Made by a program: the position numbers and the translations under genes. Shown here piece after piece: positions 37,657 through 46,789 of a stretch of 64,000 nt of DNA. Position 1 is the first letter of the stretch. Each line of letters starts with the position of its first letter. Under the pieces are notes generated by a model. That model worked only from the letters and a program-made list of their open reading frames with translations, did not search any database and was not told where the DNA came from. This DNA is from Vibrio marisflavi CECT 7928 (GTDB lineage: Bacteria; Pseudomonadota; Gammaproteobacteria; Enterobacterales; Vibrionaceae), in NCBI RefSeq assembly GCF_921294215.1, contig NZ_CAKLDM010000002.1, forward strand, positions 1,364,001-1,428,000, in the 5' to 3' direction.

Positions 37657-38729
37657 ATGAAGCACATTAAGGCAGTTCTGTTTTCGTTGTTGCTTGTCTT
37701 CTTCAGCAGCCAATCTTACGCAATGCAAAGGGTATATTACGTATTGAGGTTTAACCAAGCTTTAGACTACGGAAAAGAACACAAACTCATCGCCACACTA
37801 ACGAAACACAAAAAGGACATAGATTTAATTATCACTCAAGCATTCATCGCAGATGGCAATGGTGCTCTTTGGGGCTCAATCAATCCCAAGTTGCTAAAGT
37901 TTGCACGCAAAAATCACATCAGGCTTGATGCAATGTTGACGAATACTGGGTTTAATTCCAGAACCCTACATGACTTACTAAGCGACCACGAAGCTCAAGA
38001 CGAGCTAATAAACCACTTAAAAGAAGTAAGTGAACGCTACAAGCTCGATGGTATTCAAGTCGATTTTGAGGGAATTGAATATAGAGATAAAGACCGTTTC
38101 ACCGATTTCTATAAAAAGCTAGCCCGAGCGATGCACGACGCCCATAAAACGATTAGCGTTGCTGTTTTCCCAAAAACCACTGACATACCAGCCGACACAT
38201 TAAGCCAAGATGTGTATGTACACTCAGCAGGTGCCTATGACTACAAAGCGTTAGGGAAGTTGAGCGACTTTGTCTCAGTTATGGCCTACAACCAGCACAG
38301 CTCATTGACACCACCGGGGCCGATCGCCTCCTATCCATGGACAAAAAAGTCGTTCGTTATGCTTTGAAATATATCCCAGCGGATAAGCTTTCATTGGGTA
38401 TTCCTACCTATTCTGGGTATTGGAAGCCAGCTCCAGAAGCCTCTGTTGGCCGCCCTATTGACCAACACCTTGACTACTCTGATGTTGTTGGGGTGATGAA
38501 GCAGTTCAATATCAAGCCTAAGTGGGATAATGTTTCGAAAGTTCCGTATCTAATGTTCACTGACAATGATGCCTACAGCTATATTTTTATCGAAGATGCA
38601 CAAACATTTAAATTCGGTCTTAACCTAGTTGAAGACAATCACCTAGCAGGGTTTTCTTTATTTGATGTATCCGCAATGGATCCACTGGTATGGAGCCAAA
38701 TAAACTCAATACCTTTAAGAAGAGGTTAA
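37657..38729 (+). pseudogene. GH18 glycosidase split in two frames at an A AAA AAG slippery run
   Basis: Signal peptide (residues 1-22, ending SYA) and a family 18 glycoside hydrolase barrel. The catalytic motif DGIQVDFE (131-138) is intact, with Glu138 as proton donor. Frame 1 ends at a TGA at 38365-38367 after ASYPWTKKSFVML. The homologous continuation VVRYALKYIPADKLSLGIPTYSGYW runs in the -1 frame to 38729 and completes a ~357-residue enzyme. The switch falls at ACA AAA AAG (38341-38349), phased exactly like the dnaX slippery heptamer; adding one A, or a -1 ribosomal slip, gives W-T-K-K-V-V-R. Possibilities are a real frameshift mutation, programmed frameshifting, or a homopolymer sequencing error. 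Likely substrates are chitin-like or peptidoglycan-like GlcNAc polymers. Confidence 0.8.
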
Positions 38730-38739
38730 ATAGATTGAA

Positions 38740-38763
38740 CCGAGCAGCCTTCGCACTGCTCGG
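38740..38763. terminator. Hairpin between the GH18 and outer-membrane protein genes
   Basis: CCGAGCAG and CTGCTCGG form an 8-bp stem with an 8-nt loop between convergent genes. No T run follows, so terminator strength is uncertain. Confidence 0.55.
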
Positions 38764-38776
38764 GATTCGAGTGCAT

Positions 38777-39418
38777 CTAGTTGAACGCGTAATGTATACC
38801 AACTAACAGTTGGTTGACGATAGGAACTACATTAGAAGGGTTTGTAGAATCGAGGGAAGTATCACCAAAGTAATGCGTCAAAGAGCTTTCTACACTCACG
38901 TTTTCATCTAGTTGGTAACGAGCACCAAAGCCTATCACTGGCTTTACATCATGCTCATAGTACTGTGTTTCTACGTGATGGTTGTAAAGAGTAGAGTCAG
39001 CATTTGCATCTGAACGCATATCAGCAACACCACCCTTTCCGATCAACGTCCACTGTGGGTTAAGTTTATAATTGGCAACAACGCTAATGTCAGTCGCATA
39101 GGATTTTAACGTTATCGTTGATTTCGCAGGCAGTTTAGTTGTTGGATCTTTATAAAAAGTTCCAGTACCAAAATGTGAGTAGCCAAGTTCTACGCCTGCA
39201 GCCCATTTATCATTAATAGTATGCAGATAACCAGCTGCGATTCGCCCCGAGACATCAGATGCTGAACCAATGCTGGAAGAACCCTCACTTGGCGGCTTTT
39301 GTACCGCAAAACCAAGGCTTCCTGTGGCATAAAAACCTGAAGCAGTTGCTACTTGCGTACCAGATAAACCAACGATAACCATCCATAGTATAAGCTTTAT
39401 AGTCTTCCTTAATCTCAT
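38777..39418 (-). CDS. Outer-membrane beta-barrel protein (OmpA-like/opacity family)
   Basis: 213 residues from ATG 39418 (MRLRKTIKLILWMVIVGLSG), which gives a proper signal peptide ending ATAS; an earlier ATG at 39442 is possible and no ribosome site decides. The mature part alternates polar and hydrophobic residues, as in a small 8-strand barrel (GFYATGSLGFAVQ, GRIAAGYLHTINDKWAAGVELGYSHFG, VKPVIGFGARYQLDENVSVESSLTHYFG), and ends in the outer-membrane signature IHYAFN with terminal aromatic Phe-Asn. Function is unknown; adhesins, opacity proteins and porins share this fold. Confidence 0.8.
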   Translation of the reverse strand: MRLRKTIKLILWMVIVGLSGTQVATASGFYATGSLGFAVQKPPSEGSSSIGSASDVSGRIAAGYLHTINDKWAAGVELGYSHFGTGTFYKDPTTKLPAKSTITLKSYATDISVVANYKLNPQWTLIGKGGVADMRSDANADSTLYNHHVETQYYEHDVKPVIGFGARYQLDENVSVESSLTHYFGDTSLDSTNPSNVVPIVNQLLVGIHYAFN

Positions 39419-39557
39419 GTTTATGCAATCGAACTTATACATAATTGCAATGCAACCCCACACAAAATCAAAATGAGCAAATACTTTAAAGCGCAGCATG
39501 CTAAACGTTGTCTGGGGGGAAAACAAACACTTTTTAATCAATTGATGAATAAATTAG

Positions 39558-40253
39558 CTAGAAACTATCCACTTCTTCTTGAGTAAGATAACGATATTCA
39601 CCTGGCTGTAGGTTTTCATCAAGCGAGAGAGTGCCTATTTGTTCACGGTGTAGGTGCTCAACTTTATTACCAAGCGCGGCGAACATTCTCTTCACTTGGT
39701 GATATTTACCTTCCTGAATAGTCAGCAATACTTCGTTTTCTTGCTCATCTACAATCACTAACTCAGCAGGTAGTGTGGGCTCTTTTTCATTTTTTAGTTC
39801 GATGCCTTTGGAAAACTGCTCTACATATTCCGGCTGTACTGGATCAGCAAGCCAAACGCGATACACTTTCGAGCACTTATGCTTTGGCGAAGTAATACGA
39901 TGTGACCATTTACCATCATCAGTAATCAATACGAGACCAGTGGTATCTACATCTAAGCGGCCTGCAAAATGCAGGTTTTCCATCTTAACTTCATCTAGCA
40001 AAACGAAGGCTGTGTGGTTAAAACCATCTTCGTGAGAACACACAAACCCTTCCGGCTTGTACAACATGATGTATCGAGGGCCTTGCTTGGCTATTTCACG
40101 GCCTTGCCATTCCACCAAGCAATCATCGGAAACCTTGGTTGAACCACTTTTGACTACTGCACCATTTACCGACACATCGCCGCTTTTAATGATTTTGGTT
40201 GCTTCTTTACGTGTTGCACCTAATGCATCACACAAAAATTTATCTAATCGCAT
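39558..40253 (-). CDS. rsuA: 16S rRNA pseudouridine(516) synthase
   Basis: 231 residues from ATG 40253, with GAGG 5 nt upstream; same length as E. coli RsuA. The N-terminal S4-like domain is MRLDKFLCDALGATRKEATK. The catalytic motif is HFAGRLDVDTTGLVLITDDG with the nucleophilic Asp in GRLD. HRITSPKHKCSKVYRVWL and EGKYHQVKRMFAALGNKV follow. It modifies U516 of 16S rRNA during 30S assembly. It is divergent from radD as in the conserved rsuA-radD pair. Confidence 0.95.
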   Translation of the reverse strand: MRLDKFLCDALGATRKEATKIIKSGDVSVNGAVVKSGSTKVSDDCLVEWQGREIAKQGPRYIMLYKPEGFVCSHEDGFNHTAFVLLDEVKMENLHFAGRLDVDTTGLVLITDDGKWSHRITSPKHKCSKVYRVWLADPVQPEYVEQFSKGIELKNEKEPTLPAELVIVDEQENEVLLTIQEGKYHQVKRMFAALGNKVEHLHREQIGTLSLDENLQPGEYRYLTQEEVDSF

Positions 40254-40397
40254 AAAGACCTCGCCCAATTTTAGCGCGGCATTATATACCCTTCCCCAAT
40301 CAAGCTGAAGACGCAATACTCAAGTTGTTTGGGCATAACTCGTTGACATAGTATATTATCTAGCTCTTTCGTCACTTGGCCTTTGATTACTTTCTCT

Positions 40398-42140
40398 ATG
40401 TACACTCTTCGTCCTTACCAAGCTGAATCCGTCAAAGCTGTGGTTCATTACTTCCGCAAAAACTCGCCACCTGCTGTTATCGTACTTCCTACAGGTGCGG
40501 GTAAAAGCCTAGTGATTGCAGAACTAGCGAGACTTGCAAAAGGACGAGTGTTAGTGCTCGCGCATGTAAAAGAGCTGGTTGAACAAAACCATGCAAAGTA
40601 CGAAGGGTATGGGCTGAAAGGCGCTATTTTTTCTGCAGGCCTTGGACGTAAAGAAACAGACCAACAAGTCGTTTTTGCTTCGGTTCAATCTGTTGCTCGC
40701 AACCTTGATGAATTTAAAAACCAATACTCTCTATTAGTGATCGACGAATGTCACCGCGTTCCAGACAATAAAAGCAGTAGTTATCAAAAAGTCATTGCTC
40801 ACTTAAGCGAATTTAATCCGGGAATAAAAGTCTTAGGGCTTACAGCAACGCCCTATCGCTTGGGGATGGGCTGGATTTACCAATACCACACTAGAGGTCA
40901 AGTCCGAACAGAGGAGACTCGCTTTTTCCGTGATTGTATTTTTGAGCTACCCATAAACTATTTGCTTGATGAGGAATTTCTCACACCTGCCAAGCTAATC
41001 GATGCCCCTGTACTTAGTTACGATTTTTCGCAACTAAAACCAGCCAATACTGGAAAATTTAAAGAGGCCGAAATGGACATGGTGATTGAGCAATCAAAAC
41101 GGGCGACTCCACAGATCATAGCGCAAGTAGTCGAGATGGCTGTAGACAAGCAAGGAGTAATGATCTTTGCTGCCACGGTTCGACATGCTCAAGAAATATA
41201 TTCCCTGTTACCTGAGTCTCAATCCGATATTGTTATCGGAGATACGCCAACGCCAGAGCGTGATGACATCATTCAGCGCTTCAAATCACGGCAAATAAAA
41301 TACCTCGTTAACGTCTCAGTTCTAACGACAGGGTTCGATGCTCCTCATGTTGATTTAATCGCGATACTCCGTCCAACAGAATCCGTCAGCTTGTATCAAC
41401 AAATTGTAGGCCGCGGGCTTCGATTGTCTCCAGGGAAAACCGAATGCTTAGTGCTAGATTACGCGGGTAATAACTATGATCTTTACCAACCCGAAGTTGG
41501 CGAAGCTAAACCTGATCCAACAAGCGAAATAGTTACCGTCCCCTGTCCTGCATGCGGATTCAACAATAACTTCTGGGGCAAGCTCGATAACAATGGCTTT
41601 TTGATCGAACACTTTGGACGAAAGTGTCAGGGCTATTTCATCGATGAAGAAACAAACGAAAGAGAGCATTGTGGCTATCGTTTCAGAGCTAAGTATTGCA
41701 ACGAATGCGGCGCAGACAACGACATCGCAGCTCGAATATGCCACGAATGCGACGCAACGCTAGTCGACCCTGATAAAAAGCTTAAAGAGGCATTAAACCT
41801 AAAGGATGCGTTAGTATTTGAGTGTGAGGATATGTCACTTACAACAATTAAAAATGACAAGAATAAAACCAGTTTGAAAGTAACTTATCTAGGTGCTGAA
41901 GACGCCCAGGTTAGCGAGTTTTGGTCGCTTTCCACTAAAAAACAGAAACAAACGTTTAAAGATCAGTTTGTCCGCCCACACCTTGCAGATAAACACCGGC
42001 CATTCGAGGAAGATTCACCAACGAAAGTAGTCCGAAATCAACATCGTTTTCGTCCTCCTCAATTTGTCATTGCTCGTAAGTCAGGAAGATTCTGGAAAAT
42101 ACGAGACAAAATATTTGAAGAAGAGTTAGTCAATAAATAA
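40398..42140 (+). CDS. radD: RadD (YejH) superfamily 2 DNA-repair ATPase
   Basis: 580 residues from ATG 40398 (MYTLRPYQAESV); TTG 40383 is an unlikely alternative. Helicase motifs: I LPTGAGKS, II VIDECHRV (DECH), III LTATPYRLG, V LTTGFDAPHVD and VI QQIVGRGLR. The C-terminus has two zinc-type cysteine clusters (CPACGF, and CNECGADNDIAARICHEC). The sequence aligns along its length with E. coli RadD, which stimulates RecA-mediated strand exchange and aids double-strand-break repair. It is divergent from rsuA. No LexA box is seen upstream. Confidence 0.94.
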   Translation: MYTLRPYQAESVKAVVHYFRKNSPPAVIVLPTGAGKSLVIAELARLAKGRVLVLAHVKELVEQNHAKYEGYGLKGAIFSAGLGRKETDQQVVFASVQSVARNLDEFKNQYSLLVIDECHRVPDNKSSSYQKVIAHLSEFNPGIKVLGLTATPYRLGMGWIYQYHTRGQVRTEETRFFRDCIFELPINYLLDEEFLTPAKLIDAPVLSYDFSQLKPANTGKFKEAEMDMVIEQSKRATPQIIAQVVEMAVDKQGVMIFAATVRHAQEIYSLLPESQSDIVIGDTPTPERDDIIQRFKSRQIKYLVNVSVLTTGFDAPHVDLIAILRPTESVSLYQQIVGRGLRLSPGKTECLVLDYAGNNYDLYQPEVGEAKPDPTSEIVTVPCPACGFNNNFWGKLDNNGFLIEHFGRKCQGYFIDEETNEREHCGYRFRAKYCNECGADNDIAARICHECDATLVDPDKKLKEALNLKDALVFECEDMSLTTIKNDKNKTSLKVTYLGAEDAQVSEFWSLSTKKQKQTFKDQFVRPHLADKHRPFEEDSPTKVVRNQHRFRPPQFVIARKSGRFWKIRDKIFEEELVNK

Positions 42141-42323
42141 TAGTCATTGACAGTCTATTGTTAAGCGCCTCCATTTTTTCTTGCCAAAGCAAGATGCACC
42201 GTTTTCTTACAAAGTAAAACGACTATTCTTATATTAAGTCGCAGCCTGCATTTCTTGTGTGAACATCATTACGATAGTAAATACCACTAAGGCTTCAGGG
42301 ATTGAATATAGGGATACTTAGCT

Positions 42324-43184
42324 ATGAAAAGAAAGCAAATGATAATGAAGTGGCTAATGATTGCCTGTATAACAGGCTTTTCAGGAATAGCCTTAGCTGA
42401 AAAGGTCACTTATCCCAACATTGATGGTATCGGCAGTGAGTCCATTGGATATAGTGTACTTAAGTTAGCTTTAGAAAAGTCTGAGCCTGATATTGAAGTT
42501 TACTTGGACAAACAAGAAGTCAATCAGACCCGAGCGAAATACATGGTCGAAATTGGTAAAGCCGATGTATTTGATTCCGGATTCCAACCTGAGCTAGAAG
42601 CACGATTTAAACCTATATACTTACCAATAGATCGCGGGATTCTAGGCTGGCGACTCTTCATCATCCATCAAGACAACGCTGACGCCTTAGGAAAGGTGCA
42701 AAGTATTAAAGATTTAAAGAACTACTTATTCGGTCAAGGCAGTGGTTGGGGAGATATTGATATTTTAGAAAAAGCTGGTTTAAAAGTGATAACCTCTAGC
42801 AAAATATCTAACCTCATGGGCATGGTTGCAGGTAAGCGGTTCGAAATATTCCCTCTTGGCTCTAACGAAGTCTATGCATTTCTAGATAAATTTGGCGCGA
42901 ACTACCCGCAATTAGTCATTGACGAACACATCTCACTAATTTATCCATTTGGCCGATTTTTTTATGTAAACAAAGACAATGAAGAACTAGCCAATAAGAT
43001 ACAAACAGGGCTTGAAAAAGCGCTTGATGACGGCAGCCTACAGAATTTATTGAATCAGCATGCCTATTTTAAAGATGCATTTTCAAAAGCTCACTTGCAT
43101 AATCGAGTACAAATTAGAATCGACACACCGAATTTAACCAGTGGCTTTTCCAACATTCCGGCAAAATGGTGGTATACGCCATAA
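42324..43184 (+). CDS. Orphan periplasmic substrate-binding protein
   Basis: 286 residues with a signal peptide ending ALA (residues ~8-25). The mature protein has the two-lobed binding-protein pattern (GSESIGYSVLKLALEKSEPDIEVYLD, KADVFDSGFQPELEARFKPIYLPIDRGILGWRLF, LFGQGSGWGDIDILEKAGLKVI, FFYVNKDNEELANKIQTGLEKALDDGSL). It is a divergent SBP_bac_3-like member common near Vibrio and Shewanella signalling genes. There is no transporter partner nearby. It lies just before the PepSY/two-component cluster, so a sensory role is conceivable but unproven. Confidence 0.78.
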   Translation: MKRKQMIMKWLMIACITGFSGIALAEKVTYPNIDGIGSESIGYSVLKLALEKSEPDIEVYLDKQEVNQTRAKYMVEIGKADVFDSGFQPELEARFKPIYLPIDRGILGWRLFIIHQDNADALGKVQSIKDLKNYLFGQGSGWGDIDILEKAGLKVITSSKISNLMGMVAGKRFEIFPLGSNEVYAFLDKFGANYPQLVIDEHISLIYPFGRFFYVNKDNEELANKIQTGLEKALDDGSLQNLLNQHAYFKDAFSKAHLHNRVQIRIDTPNLTSGFSNIPAKWWYTP

Positions 43185-43260
43185 GTTTGTTGCCAGTAGT
43201 TCATGTTCGATTAATCTAAGTTAGTTTATATTAGGGCTACTTTATTTAACGGGTCTAGTT

Positions 43261-43656
43261 ATGCCAATTCGAAATATTACCCTTTTATCCGCCTGTTTAG
43301 CTTTTGGCATTTATATGGCACCAGCCTATGCTGATAGTGGTTCTCAAAATGGTCACGAACTTGTTCAAGACGCTTATAAACCGGGCGCGAGTATCAAGTT
43401 TGATGAAGACCAAGACGAAGTTTACGACGCGGTACAAAAAGGTCTAATAAGACCATTCTCTGAACTCTACGAAGCGGTTGATAACGAGCTCAACGGCCGT
43501 GTAATCAAAGTTGAACTTGAGGAAGATGATGATCAGTGGTTTTACGAACTAAAGTTAGTTCACAACCACAACGTTGTGAAAGTGAAATACAACGCGACCA
43601 CGCTAGCTTTGATGGAAGTGAAAGGCCATAATATTCTTGAAGTTATCAAAAGATAG
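43261..43656 (+). CDS. dbfQ: PepSY-domain periplasmic protein, probable DbfQ
   Basis: 131 residues, signal peptide ending AYA. An acidic linker precedes one PepSY domain (YDAVQKGLIRPFSELYEAVDNELNGRVIKVELEEDDDQWFYELKLV, then VKVKYNATTLALMEVKG). It lies 12 nt before an OmpR-type regulator gene, so the three genes form an operon. In V. cholerae a PepSY protein precedes the DbfR/DbfS biofilm-dispersal two-component genes beside rplY; the order here fits, and PepSY proteins can restrain the kinase from the periplasm. The name comes from synteny and memory, not from an alignment. Confidence 0.7.
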   Translation: MPIRNITLLSACLAFGIYMAPAYADSGSQNGHELVQDAYKPGASIKFDEDQDEVYDAVQKGLIRPFSELYEAVDNELNGRVIKVELEEDDDQWFYELKLVHNHNVVKVKYNATTLALMEVKGHNILEVIKR

Positions 43657-43668
43657 AGCAGTCAAATA

Positions 43669-44328
43669 ATGAAAATATTAGTAGTAGAAGACGAGCCACG
43701 TTTAGGCGAACAAATTCTCGAGACTCTCGAGCAAAATGGTTGGGTTCCTGAACTATCACAAGATGGCATCGATGCACTCTATCGTGCGACTTCAGAAGAA
43801 TGGGATGCGATTGTATTAGATCTTGGCTTGCCAAAACTAGATGGTTTAACTGTCCTAAAAGGCATTCGCGATGAAAATATCAATACGCCTGTTATCATTC
43901 TCAGTGCCCGTGACACATTATCGCAGCGTGTAGAAGGGCTAAATTCTGGTGCCGACGACTACCTAACTAAACCATTCGAAATGGCAGAGCTGATTGCGCG
44001 CATCCGTGCTCACCTACGCCGAGCTTCCGGTAACGCAGCTCCAGTGATGCAAATTGGTGATTTGAGTTTAGACACTCGCACTTCAAAAGTTCTTTGGCAA
44101 GGTCAGCCAGTCAGCTTAACTGCTTTGGAATATAAAGTTGTCGCGTACTTTATGCATAATCCAGAAAAAGTCATTTCCCGAACCGAACTGGTTGAACACA
44201 TTTACAAGCAAGATTTTGATCGTGACTCAAATACCATTGAGGTCTTTATTGGCCGGATTCGTAAAAAAGTGGCTCCTAAGATCATCAAAACCGTTCGAGG
44301 ATTAGGATACCAATTGAATGCGGGCTAA
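43669..44328 (+). CDS. dbfR: OmpR-family response regulator, probable DbfR
   Basis: 219 residues. Receiver domain with acidic pocket VVEDE, phospho-acceptor Asp51 (IVLDLGLPKLDG), Ser79 in IILSA and Lys101 (YLTKPFE). Winged-helix output domain with LTALEYKVVAYFMHNPEKVISRTELVEHIYKQDFDRDSNTIEVFIGRIRKKV. Its last codons overlap the kinase gene by 11 nt. It belongs to the PhoP/QseB/CarR-like subgroup. Neighbours (PepSY upstream, kinase downstream, rplY ~3.7 kb away) support DbfR; CarR/VprA is the main alternative. Confidence 0.85.
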   Translation: MKILVVEDEPRLGEQILETLEQNGWVPELSQDGIDALYRATSEEWDAIVLDLGLPKLDGLTVLKGIRDENINTPVIILSARDTLSQRVEGLNSGADDYLTKPFEMAELIARIRAHLRRASGNAAPVMQIGDLSLDTRTSKVLWQGQPVSLTALEYKVVAYFMHNPEKVISRTELVEHIYKQDFDRDSNTIEVFIGRIRKKVAPKIIKTVRGLGYQLNAG

Positions 44329-45655
44329 ACAGAGCTTTATTCAACGAATGAGTTTAAAAAACCGACTGCTTCTCGCTGCTATTCTTTGGCTAAGCGCTAT
44401 GATTTTTGCAGCGGGAGTCGGTATCCCGCTCCTTGTCAGAGACTACTTAATTCAAGATTTAAAAAGTCAGCTCAACCTTTCAATGGATCAAATTGTTGCC
44501 AACATTGAAGCGCGAAAAGGCAAAATCGTTCTAACCACTCAATTGTCTGATCCTAGGTATAGTCGCCCTTACAGCGGTTTATATTGGTCGATACATACAG
44601 GCAATCAAACTCTGCGTTCACGCTCGCTATGGGACAGGCACTTTCAAATAGAGAAGAAGCCACTTAGAACAGTGGTCAAAGGTGCTCGCGGTGAAAAGCT
44701 TATCTACATCTCTCAAGAGATCTACTTACCGGACTTCCCTAACCCGGTAAAAATTATGATTGGCTCTGACGAAGATCCTATCGAAAAAACGCTGCAACAA
44801 CTTACCGGACAACTTTGGCTGATTCTTGGTTCTCTGTTTGCTGGTATTTTGATCTTAATTCGGCTTCAAGTTGGCTGGTCATTACGCCCACTCAATAAGA
44901 TGAAGCGGGAGCTCGCTTTACTAAAATCTGGCGAGCAAAACTCTTTAGATGAGTCCTACCCCCGTGAAGTGTCGCCGTTAGTTCAAGACCTCAATGCACT
45001 CGTTTTTCACTATCAAGAATTGCTTGAAAGAGCACGGAATCATGCTGGTAACCTTTCTCACGCATTGAAAACGCCGCTTTCCGTATTAAAAAATGAGGTA
45101 ACTCAATTACCTAAAGAACAGCAGAGAAATTTAGTCGCTCCTGTCGATCAAATACAGAGTCACATCGATTATCACTTGGGCCGAGCAAGAATGGCTGGCT
45201 CAATGAATATTCTTTCAGTCAAAGCTCAAGTCAGCGAACGCATTGATGCTATCTCATTAGCGTTCGACAAAGTGTATGCCAGTCGAGGTGTAATTTTAAT
45301 AAACGAGCTAGATAGCGAGCTTGAAGTCTCCGTTGACCCAGTTGACCTCGATGAAATGGTCGGAAACCTACTCGAAAATGGTTACAAATGGGCGAAATCT
45401 GTCATTCGTGTTTACAGCGACAAGCTCGAGTCTAACGTGGTTAAAATCTATATTGAAGACGACGGGCCCGGCATAAACAAAGACGATTTGGAAAAGGTAA
45501 TTCAACGCGGTGTCCGCTTAGACGAAACTACTCCGGGATCAGGCCTAGGGCTTAATATCGTCAGCGAAATGGCCCACAGCTATCGCGGTAGCTTGCAACT
45601 GGAAAAAGGCAAGATGGGTGGCTTGAAGGCAACGTTGACTCTTAAACTCGCGTAG
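44318..45655 (+). CDS. dbfS: Sensor histidine kinase, probable DbfS
   Basis: 445 residues with membrane segments at ~16-40 and ~165-183 enclosing a ~125-residue periplasmic sensor domain. HAMP-like linker, then a DHp helix with His248 in LSHALKTPLSVL, and the ATPase domain: N box GNLLENGYKWAK, G1 IEDDGPGI, G2 GSGLGLNIVSEM. It phosphorylates the preceding regulator, with which it overlaps by 11 nt. By order it corresponds to V. cholerae DbfS, whose loss blocks biofilm dispersal; CarS/VprB is a similar kinase. A terminator follows. Confidence 0.85.
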   Translation: MRAKQSFIQRMSLKNRLLLAAILWLSAMIFAAGVGIPLLVRDYLIQDLKSQLNLSMDQIVANIEARKGKIVLTTQLSDPRYSRPYSGLYWSIHTGNQTLRSRSLWDRHFQIEKKPLRTVVKGARGEKLIYISQEIYLPDFPNPVKIMIGSDEDPIEKTLQQLTGQLWLILGSLFAGILILIRLQVGWSLRPLNKMKRELALLKSGEQNSLDESYPREVSPLVQDLNALVFHYQELLERARNHAGNLSHALKTPLSVLKNEVTQLPKEQQRNLVAPVDQIQSHIDYHLGRARMAGSMNILSVKAQVSERIDAISLAFDKVYASRGVILINELDSELEVSVDPVDLDEMVGNLLENGYKWAKSVIRVYSDKLESNVVKIYIEDDGPGINKDDLEKVIQRGVRLDETTPGSGLGLNIVSEMAHSYRGSLQLEKGKMGGLKATLTLKLA

Positions 45656-45913
45656 ATTTATCTTGGGGGTGGCATCGCCCCCTTTTTCTAAACATTCCTT
45701 TTCAAACCAATCTTCTACAACCACACCTCTCTTGGTCCATATATTATCGATAAGCTGCTTCTTTGAAAGTAAGTCATTCTGGTGAGATAGAAAGTAGCCT
45801 AAAAGTTCCGTTTCGTTCACACCGAGTGACGACACATGGTTGGTCACACTATCCTTAACGAAGCCTTTATCAAGATCAAGATCGACTTCAAATCGTCGAT
45901 TTATAATTATCAT
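45545..45913 (-). pseudogene. Truncated ToxR/CadC-type winged-helix regulator remnant
   Basis: The first ~68 codons (45913 down to ~45710) encode the start of an OmpR/ToxR-type winged helix: ETELLGYFLSHQNDLLSKKQLIDNIWTKRGVVVED. In intact proteins this is followed by SSL..AI..LRK and then a membrane segment and periplasmic domain. Here the reading frame runs directly into the complement of the kinase terminator and 3' coding end, giving unrelated residues to 45545. The recognition helix is therefore lost and DNA binding is unlikely. I read it as the stump of a deleted regulator gene. The 288 bp upstream contain no gene. Confidence 0.7.
45665..45687 (+). terminator. Terminator of the PepSY/two-component operon
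   Basis: GGGGGT (45665-45670) and GCCCCC (45677-45682) with a 6-nt loop, followed by five T. Confidence 0.82.
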
Positions 45914-46201
45914 TCGACAGCCTCAACTGTTTTTCCCTTATTTACTTCAATAGTATAGAAAGTCATTGGCGAATTGTTAAAGGTAGCAAAAGCTTTTGCA
46001 AAGCTTCGCTATTAGCTCTACTAAAAGAATCTCAAACACACAAGAGACGAAAACTAAGTAGATATAAAAGTGGCGCGATTATTAGACATTTCCCTTTCTG
46101 GGCAACTACTTAAAGTTTAATTAACCTTAATTAGAGAATGATTCTTGAGTACAAGCTTGGCTTATTAGTGGCTGGAAAATAGCAAATGCTGGAAATTAGC
46201 T

Positions 46202-46789
46202 CTAAGACTTTGCTCGATGCTTAACGTGGAACCACTTTGCAAGAGATAAAGCCAACACTACTACCACCGTTATTGTCAGGGCTTGGTGCTGCTGTATAAA
46301 ATTTTCAAACACATTCAAGATGGGCAATTGATTGATTCCAGCAGCCAGCAAATAGCCCCACAAAATAAACTGCCCAACACCGAGAATTAACCCGATAGAA
46401 GAATAGAAAGTGAAACGCCCCCAGCCTATTTTGTGAGAGCCCGCGACGAAAGGGACAACCCAAGCGACTGGCCCAAGCAAACGCGCAAAAGCCATGACGA
46501 AATTACCACGCCTATGAAGAAGGATTCGGCAGCGTGCAATGGGTCGACGTATTTTAGGTATGCGTTTAATAAGCTTTTTCTGCGCTTTTACGCCAACACA
46601 TCGCCCCAATGCAAAACTAGTCTGGTCACCAATAAAACTGCCAGCGAGTACTGCAGCCACTCCAGCCCAACTACCTTGATGGAGTTGGTAACCGGCGGCC
46701 AATAGGAAGGGTTCTCCCGGAATAAAAAGATTGGGCCCGATAAGCGCATCCAAAAATGCACCTATAAATAGGCCTAGGCTTTCAATCAT
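46202..46789 (-). CDS. DedA family membrane protein
   Basis: 195 residues. The DedA/SNARE-associated core is visible: FLDALIGPNLFIPGEPFLLAAG, GSFIGDQTSFALGRCVG, and the conserved GRLLGPVAWVVPFVAG-type stretch (FARLLGPVAWVVPFVAG). Four to five membrane segments are likely. DedA proteins act in undecaprenyl-phosphate or phospholipid flipping and membrane homeostasis. The start codon overlaps the end of the glycosyltransferase gene (ATGA), so the two are coupled. This suggests a joint role in lipid-linked sugar handling, an inference only. Confidence 0.88.
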   Translation of the reverse strand: MIESLGLFIGAFLDALIGPNLFIPGEPFLLAAGYQLHQGSWAGVAAVLAGSFIGDQTSFALGRCVGVKAQKKLIKRIPKIRRPIARCRILLHRRGNFVMAFARLLGPVAWVVPFVAGSHKIGWGRFTFYSSIGLILGVGQFILWGYLLAAGINQLPILNVFENFIQQHQALTITVVVVLALSLAKWFHVKHRAKS

